The notes under the pieces were generated by a model. The model worked only from the letters and a program-made list of their open reading frames with translations. It searched no databases and was not told the DNA's origin. From Elusimicrobiota bacterium (GTDB taxonomy: Bacteria > Elusimicrobiota > Elusimicrobia > JACQPE01): a stretch of 57,663 nt of DNA. The stretch's first letter is position 1, and every line of letters starts with the position of its first letter. Location of the stretch: the NCBI GenBank assembly GCA_016205025.1, contig JACQJO010000039.1:1-57663 (forward strand). The letters are read 5' to 3'. The translations under genes were made by a program, and so were the position numbers. Below are positions 44,838 to 52,749 of this stretch, piece by piece.

Positions 44838-47080
44838 TGAGACCCAAAGCTTCTTCTACCTTCGCCTTTGTCGCGTCTTTCACCTTTGTCGCGTCTTTCA
44901 CCTTTCCCCTTAGATCGAAGGGATTTAGCGCAGGGGAGTCACCCTTGCCCCCAGACCCGAGAACCAGTCCCGACGGTTCTCCCCGCGTGCTCGCGGGGCC
45001 CCTCTCCACTACTGGGTTCAAGGGTGACTCCCCTACGCTAAACCCTTACCTTAGATCTGATGATTTCCCCGCCAATTCCATTCATCACTACCTCAAGTAT
45101 CTGATGTACGCCGGCCAAGAGGAACGCCAAAAAGCCTTGACCGAATTAATCCTGTCTTACCAAACCAATCCCACCGCCCGCGAACTTTTAAGGGAGATCG
45201 TTGAAACAGCCCTGGACTTAAACCAGGTGGAAATCGCGGCCCTTTACGCGCATATCGCGCGCCAGATAGCGCCCCAGGACGCCGAATCGCTCTGGCTGGA
45301 GGCCCAAATCCTGGAAGCCAAAAACCAGCACCGCGAGGCGCTGTCAAAACTGATCGAGGCTTACAAACTGGACTCTCAAAATCCGGATATCCTTCTCTCT
45401 TTGGCCGCCCTGTACGCGCGCACGGACGACCGAAAAAAGGCTCTCGAAACCTTAAACACCTACCTTAAAATTTGGCCCGGCAATACCGACCTCCTAAAAA
45501 TTAAAGGTTACTACCAAATGGAACAAAACGACCACGGGGCCATTGAAACGTTTCAGCAAGCTTACCAGCAGGACACCGATGATCCTGAAATCCTGGAAGG
45601 GCTTCTTGGCGCCGTCAAAAGGATGGGCACCCAGCAGGAATTAAAAACGATCCTGAAAGACGCTTCGGATCAAGACGCGCCCAATAACCGGCTGAAGCTG
45701 AAAATCTGCGCTTTGATGGGCGAACAGCAGGAAAAACAAAACTGCCTTCAAGAGGCCTTAAATTCCGATCCAACGAGCCGCGAAGCCTTGGGACTTCTCT
45801 TGGAAACCCTAGAGGAGCAGGGCGCCTGGGAAGAGGCCCTCTGGACCCTGCGCGAATATCCCGCGGTAACCGAAAAAGAACCGGTGTTCGCGCTCAAAGA
45901 AAGTTTTTATTTACTGCAATCCGGCAACCTGCCCGAAGCGGTCGTCATTCTGGAACAAGCCCAAGCGCGCTTTGCGGGTAACGACGACATCGGTTATTTT
46001 TTGGCGCTGGGTTACCAAGATTTAAACGAACCACTGAAAGCCAGAAATAAACTGGAAGAAATTTATCAAAAAAAGCCCGCCTGGAAGGAAGCGTCCTACA
46101 ACTACGCCCTCTTGTGCGGTGATCTGGGAGACCGGGTAAAAATGGAAGAAATCCTGCAAGCGCTTTGGCGGTCCTATCCTGATGACCCGGTCGTGGCCAA
46201 CGCTCTGGGTTATACCTGGGCGGAACGGGGGAAAAATTTGGATCAAGCCCTCGGTTTGATCGAAAAAGCGGTGGCAACGGATCCCAAAAATCCCTCTTAT
46301 CAAGATTCTTGGGCCTGGGCGCTGTTTAAAATGGGCCGAACGGCCCAAGCGCTGGAAATTCTGGGCAAAACCGCCCAGGAAACCCGCGATCCTGAAATTT
46401 TAATGCACCTAAGCCAAGCGCAGGACAAAGAGGGCAAAAAAGAGGAAGCTTGGGTTTCTTATTTGTTGGCTAAATTTTCCCTGACTAATCCAAAAAAGAA
46501 AAACGCCCGGCTGGCGGCCCAGCTTAGTCATCTGGAGAAAAGCCTGGATCGAAACGCCAAGCCCTCCGCCGGAGAAATTCTAGGCGAACAGTTCGCGCGG
46601 GCGGATCAGGGTCTCTCGGGCGCTTTCCGATGCCAATGGAATCTCAAGGGTCAAAAACCGCTGCGCGTGCGGCTGTCGTTTGAGTCGGCCTCTGAAAAAG
46701 AGGCCTTTCGCGTTTTTTACTGGCCGCCCGGAGCGTTCCTGCCCTTAAAACGCGAAGAGATCGAGCAGAACTTCCCCCAAAGCTCCGGGGTTCTGACCGA
46801 GTTTGAAAGCGCCATGGAAGATTTTTTTGCGCAACGCGCCTGGTTCGCCAATGGCGCCGTAAAGCACGGCCAAGCGCCTCAACTGAAATGGAAGGTCGGC
46901 AATGACTATTCGGTGCGCGCCAGGGGCCCCAAGTTGCTGCTCAAATTTTTCGAATTCTACAGCGATCACGCCCTGCAATCGGGCCAAGGCGCGGCCGGCG
47001 GACTGGTTCCGCGGCAAATCAATCTTGAGTCAGGCGCCGTTTCAGCCACCTGCGAATCCCTGGGCTACGCTAAAGAGTAA
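44838..47080 (+). CDS. Exported TPR protein with element-derived N-terminus
   Basis: The start is set at ATG 44838 (MRPKASSTFAFVASFTFVASF); a GTG at 44768 in the same frame is possible. The first 26 residues resemble a signal peptide but the hydrophobic core FAFVASFTFVASFTF is encoded by a tandem repeat of CTTTGTCGCGTCTTTCAC-type units. Residues about 27-70 come from a 132-bp mobile element. From about residue 70 the protein is helical with roughly ten TPR units (HYLKYLMYAGQEERQKALTELI, LLRETVETAL-type, ALGYTWAERGKNLDQALGLIEKAV). The last 170 residues form an unknown beta-rich domain (CQWNLKGQKPLRVRLSFES). It may assist envelope assembly. Confidence 0.8.
44865..44906. repeat. Tandem repeat CTTTGTCGCGTCTTTCAC
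   Basis: Two and a bit copies of an 18-bp unit encode FAFVASFTFVASFTF in the TPR protein's N-terminus. It lies directly before the left target duplication of the 132-bp element. Confidence 0.8.
44908..45057. mobile_element. 132-bp terminal-inverted-repeat element with 9-bp target duplication (copy 2)
   Basis: CCTTAGATC occurs at 44908-44916 and 45049-45057 and directly flanks a 132-bp insert (44917-45048) nearly identical to copy 1 at 39043-39174. It is read in the plus orientation in the TPR gene, giving FSAGESPLPPDPRTSPDG and ending KGDSPTLNP. Added length is 141 bp, 47 codons, frame preserved. Confidence 0.93.
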
Positions 47081-47088
47081 AAGCCCAA

Positions 47089-47181
47089 GGTTCAAAAGGG
47101 TCAAAACGTTCAAAAGTTCAAAAGGCAAAAAATTTCTCATTATTTAGCCCTCTTGAACCTCTTGAACCTCTTGAACCTAAC
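47089..47181. repeat. Mirror repeat of GTTCAAAAG units before pgi
   Basis: The left arm has AGGTTCAAAAGGGTCAAAAC-type units. The right arm has CTTGAACCT three times in tandem. The spacer is about 30 bp. It lies between the TPR gene stop and the pgi promoter region. Confidence 0.85.
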
Positions 47182-47223
47182 CCCCCTGTCATCGCATCTC
47201 GCAAATACGGTATAACCCTTTTT

Positions 47224-48390
47224 ATGGAGGGAAAAACCGCGTCACCGCTGTCTTTCTCATGGAAAGGCGCCGCGGCTCGCGTCAACTGGGATGAGCTGAT
47301 CAAAAAATGGAAAAAAGAAAATCAGCCGCTGGGCTTTCTGTCGCCGCCGGGCCCCGATGAAACCAAACAACTGCGCGCCGCGCTTAAACCCTGGAAAGGA
47401 AAAATAGAGCGCTACTGTTTAATCGGAATCGGCGGCAGCGCGCTGCCCGCCAAGTCGTTGCTTAGTTTCATTAATCCCAAACCGATAAAACCGCGCTGCT
47501 GGGTCTTAGATACCATTGACCCTGCCACGATTCGTGAGCACCCGGCCCTGCAGACGGACGCCATGGCTAAAACTTTGTTTCATATCGTTTCCAAGTCCGG
47601 CGCCACGATGGAAGTGGAACTCCTGCGCCGGCGCGTCTTGCAAGAAATTGAGTCGCGGCAAATTCAAAACTGGAAAGAACGATTCCTGGTCACCACAACT
47701 CCCGCTCCCGGCAACCTTCTGCAACAATGGGCCGCAAGAAACAGAATCCCCATTCTGCCCCTGGATGAAAATATCGGCGGCCGATTCTCAAGCTTTTCGG
47801 CCGTAACTTACGCGGCGGCGGAATTTTCAGGCATTTCTCTTGATGATCTGCGCGAGGGCGCCCGCTGGGCCCTGGCCGCCAAGGAGGCTGCGTCCCGGTA
47901 CGCCGAACTGCTGCTCCAAGAAATAAAAAGAAAAAGGACCGTTTTAGGATTTTTTCTCTATGGCGACTGCTTAACCGAACTGGGTCAACTGCTCTTGCAG
48001 CTTTTCGCAGAATCCCTGGGCAAAGAAGGCCGGGGGCTAACGCCGACAACATTCATCGGAACCCGGGACCAGCACTCCTTATTGCAGCTCTACCTGGGAG
48101 GGCCGGCGGATAAGATGGCGACCATCATCTGGCTTGACCAAAAAAAGGACCAGCCGCTGGGCCGAGCCCTGTGGGCCTCGGCCCAGGGCGTGGCTCAATC
48201 TTTAAAAACGCGCCGCGTGCCGGTTTTCCAGATTCAAATCCACCAAAACGACGCCAAAACCTACGGCTGCCTCGTTCAATTCTTTCATTTGGCTACCATA
48301 GCGCTCGGACACCTAATGGGCGTCAACCCTTTTGATCAACCCATGGTGGATCTGCAAAAGAAGTACACGCAAGAATTGCTGGGAAGGTGA
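47224..48390 (+). CDS. pgi: Glucose-6-phosphate isomerase
   Basis: A compact 388-residue phosphoglucose isomerase with two SIS domains; it interconverts glucose-6-phosphate and fructose-6-phosphate. Key motifs are LIGIGGSALPAKSLL, IVSKSGATMEVEL (phosphate-binding), DENIGGRFSSFSAV, the catalytic Glu in QLFAESLGKEG, and GTRDQHSLLQLYLGGP. The short length (full PGIs are about 450-550) fits the compact forms of thermophilic and candidate-phylum bacteria. TATAAC lies at 47211-47216, 7 nt before the ATG, and no ribosome binding site is present, so the message may be leaderless. The stop overlaps the SpoIID gene start by 4 bp. Confidence 0.92.
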   Translation: MEGKTASPLSFSWKGAAARVNWDELIKKWKKENQPLGFLSPPGPDETKQLRAALKPWKGKIERYCLIGIGGSALPAKSLLSFINPKPIKPRCWVLDTIDPATIREHPALQTDAMAKTLFHIVSKSGATMEVELLRRRVLQEIESRQIQNWKERFLVTTTPAPGNLLQQWAARNRIPILPLDENIGGRFSSFSAVTYAAAEFSGISLDDLREGARWALAAKEAASRYAELLLQEIKRKRTVLGFFLYGDCLTELGQLLLQLFAESLGKEGRGLTPTTFIGTRDQHSLLQLYLGGPADKMATIIWLDQKKDQPLGRALWASAQGVAQSLKTRRVPVFQIQIHQNDAKTYGCLVQFFHLATIALGHLMGVNPFDQPMVDLQKKYTQELLGR

Positions 48391-48480
48391 CTAAGGTTAC
48401 TAAGATAACTAAGGCTGTAAATCAAAAAAATACCTTTCCCTTTGTCACCTTTGTCACCTTTGTCACCTTTGTCACCTTTC
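48387..48480. repeat. Mirror repeat of GTCACCTTT units coding the SpoIID N-terminus
   Basis: The left arm is GGTGACTAAGGTTACTAAG-type units and the right arm is CTTTGTCAC repeated four times, with a spacer of about 25 bp. Both arms lie in frame within the SpoIID gene. A related array lies at 4042-4140. Confidence 0.85.
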
Positions 48481-50519
48481 CCCAATCAATTGCCTTTCCC
48501 CAAGAAAACGACCTCGCCGAGGCCCGCGCTGACGGAGCCGCCAAGTTCAGCCGCGCTGATTTTAAAGGCGCGGAGAGCGCCCTGCGTTATATCGCCACCC
48601 GCGATGAATCCGACCAAGAGGCCCGCATGGGCCTTGCTCTAAGCCTGGAGAGTCAAGGACAGGCCCTTCAGGCATGGGAGGTTTGGAAAACTCTTCGCAG
48701 TCAAGAGCAAATTCAGGAGCCCTGGGTTCTTTACTGGAGGGCCCGCAACGCCTTAATCCGCGGCGACTATGCCGGGGCCGAAGCGCGTTTGGTCTACCTC
48801 GTCCGCGAGCTTGATTCGGCCTCGGGCCCGGAAGAAAAATCCCTATTTCAATTGGGCTCGCTGGTCTTGGCCATCAGCCAGCATCTCAAGGGTTCAGCCG
48901 AGGCATCAAACGCCAACCTGCGCTACCTTAGAGAAAAACGCGAGTTGGATTTGCCGGTGATGAGCCAACTGGAAGCCTTAAATTGTCAAAAATTAAACAA
49001 TCTTCAATGCGCCACGGAGGGGTTGCGCCGGGCTCTCAAGATGGATTCCACCCTTCAGGACGCCAGGCGCCTTTTAGCCGAGATCCAGGCCGGCTACGGC
49101 GATTTTGACGCCGCTTATCTTGACGGGCGGCGCTATCTTTTGGCTGAAAAAGATTCGGAATTTGAAAATCAGTTCAAAGAGTACGCCAAAAAAACCGCCA
49201 AGCCGCTCGACACTCTCCTGGCCGCCGCCGAACCGGGATTTAACCTGGCTTGGCCCAAGACAGTGGACAGCGCCTTGGAAAAACGAAGCCCGGCCGTCAA
49301 TGTGGGGTTGCTTGCCAACGCCCAAGGAGAGCCGCAAATTCTTTCCGAAGCCGTGATCAGCGCCGGCGCTCCTTTTGATCTGGCGCTTGTTGAAGAGGGC
49401 ACCCTGGCCAGGGGCAAACCGGAGGAGATGTGGAAACTGCTTTTCCTTTCAAGCCCAACGGCCATGGTGGTCATTCTTCAAGGAAACCGGGAGTTCCGCG
49501 TGGTCAAACCCTTGACCTTAAAAACATCAAATCCGGCGGCCGGGAGCTTCCTGATTAAAGGAGCCCGCCCGGTGGGCCTATCGCAGGCGCCGCGCGCCGA
49601 CCTGCAGGTTCGAGGCAATCTCAAAGTCATCATTGAAACGCAGGGATTTATGCTGATCAACGAGGTGGGCCTGGAGGAATACCTCCTGGGCGTTCTCCCC
49701 TACGAAATGGGAACGGCGAGTCCGGCCGAATCTTTGAAAGCCCAGGCGGTTTTAGCCAGAAGCTACGCCCTATGGCGCCGGGATATGGATCGCTCTCACA
49801 ATAAAGAAGGGGGGCGTTTTGACGTCTGCGATCAGGTGCATTGCCAAGTTTATAAAGGATTCTTGGGCGAAGCGAAAAGCTGCCTGGCGGCTGTTCGCGA
49901 CACCTTCGGGGAAATGCTGACCGAAAACGGGCAGCCCTTTCGCATCTGGTACCATGCCGGCTGCGGAGGAATCTCAACCGGCGGCGCCCTCTGGGACGCG
50001 CCGGGTGACAGGAGCGCCTCTTTGATCAAAATGAATCCTGTTGATCTGACTCGATTTTTCGAGTTGACAAGTTTTTCAAATCCGGAGGACTTCTGGTGCT
50101 TTGAAAAATCCTCCCGTTTCAGCTGGATCCGCCTGGTTGCGCTTAAAGACCTGGCGCGCAAGGCCAAGCGCGACTATCCTCAAATCGGGATCCTTAAATC
50201 AGTGACGATAGAGGAACGCGGGCCGGATGGCCGGGTTCAAAAAATCCGTCTTACCGGCAGTAAACAAAGCCGCGTGATCGAAGAAGATTTTCCCATCCGG
50301 CTGGCCCTGGCTCCCGGCGGGCTGCGCTCGGCGCTTTTTTCCATGACTCCCATTTATCGGGGAAGAAACCAAAAATTTCTGCTTTTCTTCGGGCGCGGCT
50401 ACGGCCACGGCCGCGGCCTGTGTCAAGTGGGCGCCATTAATCAGGGAAAGCAAGGCGTCCCTTATAGAGATATCCTCAAATTTTATTATCCCGACACGGC
50501 GATCAAAAAGTCTTATTAA
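48387..50519 (+). CDS. Exported TPR-SpoIID domain protein
   Basis: A 710-residue protein. The N-terminus (MTKVTKITKAVNQKNTFPFV, then TFVTFVTFVTF and PQSIAFPQ) looks like a signal peptide but is encoded by a mirror repeat of GTCACCTTT units. Residues about 45-290 form TPR-like helices (LVYLVRELDSASGPEEKSL and MDSTLQDARRLLAEIQAG). Residues about 400-710 are a SpoIID/LytB domain: VGLEEYLLGVLPYEM with the acidic active site, ESLKAQAVLARSYAL, CDQVHCQVYKGF, WYHAGCGGISTGG and the final GRGYGHGRGLCQVGA. SpoIID-like enzymes cut peptidoglycan glycan strands. The GTG start overlaps the pgi stop by 4 bp. An outer-membrane organism using SpoIID is consistent with envelope remodelling. Confidence 0.87.
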   Translation: MTKVTKITKAVNQKNTFPFVTFVTFVTFVTFPQSIAFPQENDLAEARADGAAKFSRADFKGAESALRYIATRDESDQEARMGLALSLESQGQALQAWEVWKTLRSQEQIQEPWVLYWRARNALIRGDYAGAEARLVYLVRELDSASGPEEKSLFQLGSLVLAISQHLKGSAEASNANLRYLREKRELDLPVMSQLEALNCQKLNNLQCATEGLRRALKMDSTLQDARRLLAEIQAGYGDFDAAYLDGRRYLLAEKDSEFENQFKEYAKKTAKPLDTLLAAAEPGFNLAWPKTVDSALEKRSPAVNVGLLANAQGEPQILSEAVISAGAPFDLALVEEGTLARGKPEEMWKLLFLSSPTAMVVILQGNREFRVVKPLTLKTSNPAAGSFLIKGARPVGLSQAPRADLQVRGNLKVIIETQGFMLINEVGLEEYLLGVLPYEMGTASPAESLKAQAVLARSYALWRRDMDRSHNKEGGRFDVCDQVHCQVYKGFLGEAKSCLAAVRDTFGEMLTENGQPFRIWYHAGCGGISTGGALWDAPGDRSASLIKMNPVDLTRFFELTSFSNPEDFWCFEKSSRFSWIRLVALKDLARKAKRDYPQIGILKSVTIEERGPDGRVQKIRLTGSKQSRVIEEDFPIRLALAPGGLRSALFSMTPIYRGRNQKFLLFFGRGYGHGRGLCQVGAINQGKQGVPYRDILKFYYPDTAIKKSY

Positions 50520-50536
50520 AAACTTTTATCGCTTTT

Positions 50537-51415
50537 CTAATTATTTCTGGAAGAGGCGTTCGGCGTGATGTCTTGCAGAAGAAGGGCCGCGCCGGCCACG
50601 GTTCCCTCGTGATCGGTTAAGGGAACGCAGGAAAACCCCACGATTCTTTGAGGATAAAACGAGGTTTGCTGGCGCCGGATGGGAAGAGAGGTTTCCATGA
50701 CTTTTTTGGCGGAATAAGCCAAATCGGGCCAGGCGTTCTCCAGCTTGTCCAGACGGTCGCCCTCGCTGATCGCGAAGGTGGGAGTGCCCAAAATCTCTTT
50801 GGCTCTGGGGTTGGCCATGATGACGCGGTGATGCGGATCCGCGATCACCACGCCGGCGCCCAGATGACTGAAGGCCCATTCCAGCGTGGTGGCTTTCTGC
50901 GCCGCCTCATCTAAAACAGCTTTTTCAATAGCGGCTCCCACCTCTCGGCCCAAGATGGCGATCAATTCCAAATCCGCTTCGTTAAACTTTCCCTCTTTTT
51001 TATTTAAAAACTCCAAAACCCCTTCAACCTTAGCCCCAAAAAGAATCGGCGCGGCCACGATGGAACTGGTGCTAAATCCGGTCTGGGCGTCAATGGAATC
51101 AAAAAAACGGGGGTCCTTTCTGACGTCTTCGACATAAACCGGCTCTCTGCTTTTAGCCACCCAGCCCACCACGCCCTGACCCATCGGAAACTTGAATTTC
51201 TGCAAGGCCTCAATGGGCGCGCCGTAAGCCGCCCGGGGCGTCAAAAACTGGCCGTCCGGCTCTATCAAAAAAATCGTTCCTCCCTCGGAATTTAAGGCCT
51301 GGGAAACCTTCTCCAAAACAAAAGCCGCGATCTCATCCTGGGTTTTAAGCAAATGAACCCTCTCTAAGACTTCGCAAAGGATTTGGTAGTGGAAGAGGCC
51401 TAGCATCGGATTCAT
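50537..51415 (-). CDS. GAF-PAS sensor protein without output domain
   Basis: The start is set at ATG 51415 (MNPMLGLFHYQILCEVLERV), with AAGGGA 10 nt upstream; an ATG at 51439 overlapping the pilin gene is possible. The 292-residue protein has a GAF domain at about 20-170 (EGGTIFLIEPDGQFLTPRAAYG and PMGQGVVGWVAKSREPVYVEDVRKDPRFF, in part) and a PAS domain at about 185-285 (WAFSHLGAGVVIADPHHRVIMANPRAKEILG in part). No kinase, GGDEF or HD output follows, so it is a sensor lacking a visible effector. It is the last gene of the pilin operon. Confidence 0.85.
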   Translation of the reverse strand: MNPMLGLFHYQILCEVLERVHLLKTQDEIAAFVLEKVSQALNSEGGTIFLIEPDGQFLTPRAAYGAPIEALQKFKFPMGQGVVGWVAKSREPVYVEDVRKDPRFFDSIDAQTGFSTSSIVAAPILFGAKVEGVLEFLNKKEGKFNEADLELIAILGREVGAAIEKAVLDEAAQKATTLEWAFSHLGAGVVIADPHHRVIMANPRAKEILGTPTFAISEGDRLDKLENAWPDLAYSAKKVMETSLPIRRQQTSFYPQRIVGFSCVPLTDHEGTVAGAALLLQDITPNASSRNN

Positions 51416-51432
51416 TATAACATCCCTTTTCT

Positions 51433-52734
51433 TTACCATTCATTTGTTGCGTACTCTCTCCAGTAAGTTCTTCGAGGATTCTGGTTCATGGTGAGAACTC
51501 CCGTGGATACTGCCGCATCGTAATAGATTCGCGTATTATTGACATTAACGGTTCCTTTCACATCCAGTGTGCCTATAATGGAAGGGTTGCCGCCGCCGGA
51601 ATTTTTAAACTCCCCCCCCACGTAAACATACCCTCTAACGCGGGCCCCCGTAACAACATAATTTCCCCCTTCGCCGGTCGCGGAAAAATTAGAAGTCCAG
51701 ACGGCTGGCGCAGTTCCATATCTGTATTCTGTTTCTGCGCCCACGGGAATTTTGGCAACTAAATCAGGAACAGGGTCATAATTCATATCAAAAACCCCAG
51801 TCACAATCAGAGCGCGCACCTGGAGTTGGGAATCCGTGTCTTTAAAATCCACGTCCCCATTGACATAAATCACGCAAGTAGAACAATTCAACAGTATAAC
51901 CCCGCCGCTTGACAACGAAATATCAACATTTTCAGTGTAATACCCTGACCCAACGGGATCCGCGGCGGCCAGGCCGTTGCTCATTTTTTTGAGTCCTGGG
52001 ATACTCGAATTTTTTGCGAGAGTTTTATAAGCCTCCAGATCAATCGTCGGTTCGTTTCCTAAATTCGTCTGATAAGAATTGTAGTCATAAGTAGCGGGAC
52101 TGCTGGGCCATACGGAAAAATAGTTATGCCCGTTGGGGACATTCGGATCCGTATCCCGGCCAGAAATTGAGCTCTTTGAAACTTTTCTGGGAAAATCAAA
52201 ATTGGGAACATCGGTGATGCTCCCATAATTAACAACAGGCCCCCAATGAACCTCAAAGTTAGTTTTAAGATCGGCCACGGATCGTGAAAGGAGCGCGGTT
52301 TCAATGAAGGATTTCGAGTATTCCGCCTCAATAGCCCTGATCTCATCCGCAGAAACATCTCGTCCCATGGACTCAACCAAAACGCGGCCCGCAATTGAGC
52401 TGGCGATTAGACGAACCTTGTATTCCCCGCTAACTCTGCCCGCGCTGTCCGTTGATTTGTAAACAATGTCAAAGTTGTAACCCGTAATGACGGTGCTGCT
52501 AAGGGACTGATTCCACACGCTATCCGATTCATTTAATTTCCATTCGCCTCTTTCTATTCCCGCCTCCGCCATTTGGAATGCGGTTGTTGTTTTCTTTTGT
52601 TTGACAGTCCACTTGGCTTCATTTTGAGCGACAAAAACAAGCAGCGGCAAAATGACCGCCAAAACCGCCAGGGCAATAAGAGCCATCACCAAGAGGGCCC
52701 CCCTTTCGTTATTTTTACAGCATGGTGTTTTCAT
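51433..52734 (-). CDS. PilX-like type IV pilus assembly / minor pilin protein
   Basis: A 433-residue protein with a charged start (MKTPCCKNNERG) and a hydrophobic helix (ALLVMALIALAVLAVILPLLVFVAQ) followed by the FQMAEAGIERGEWKLNE stretch typical of the PilX N-terminal family, which is usually found next to minor pilins. It lacks the GFTLVE cleavage motif, as PilX-type proteins often do. The rest (about 90-433) is a beta-rich region with a possible right-handed-helix-like pattern (CSTCVIYVNGDVDFKDTDSQLQVRALI in part). It lies 15 bp after the giant pilin-like gene. Confidence 0.82.
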   Translation of the reverse strand: MKTPCCKNNERGALLVMALIALAVLAVILPLLVFVAQNEAKWTVKQKKTTTAFQMAEAGIERGEWKLNESDSVWNQSLSSTVITGYNFDIVYKSTDSAGRVSGEYKVRLIASSIAGRVLVESMGRDVSADEIRAIEAEYSKSFIETALLSRSVADLKTNFEVHWGPVVNYGSITDVPNFDFPRKVSKSSISGRDTDPNVPNGHNYFSVWPSSPATYDYNSYQTNLGNEPTIDLEAYKTLAKNSSIPGLKKMSNGLAAADPVGSGYYTENVDISLSSGGVILLNCSTCVIYVNGDVDFKDTDSQLQVRALIVTGVFDMNYDPVPDLVAKIPVGAETEYRYGTAPAVWTSNFSATGEGGNYVVTGARVRGYVYVGGEFKNSGGGNPSIIGTLDVKGTVNVNNTRIYYDAAVSTGVLTMNQNPRRTYWREYATNEW

Positions 52735-52749
52735 AACTTTTATTAATCG

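Noticed and set aside
48440-48480. Short regular repeats resembling a CRISPR array
   Set aside because: The units are 7-9 bp with no unique spacers of 25-40 bp between identical direct repeats, and no cas genes are present. This applies to the other tandem arrays too.
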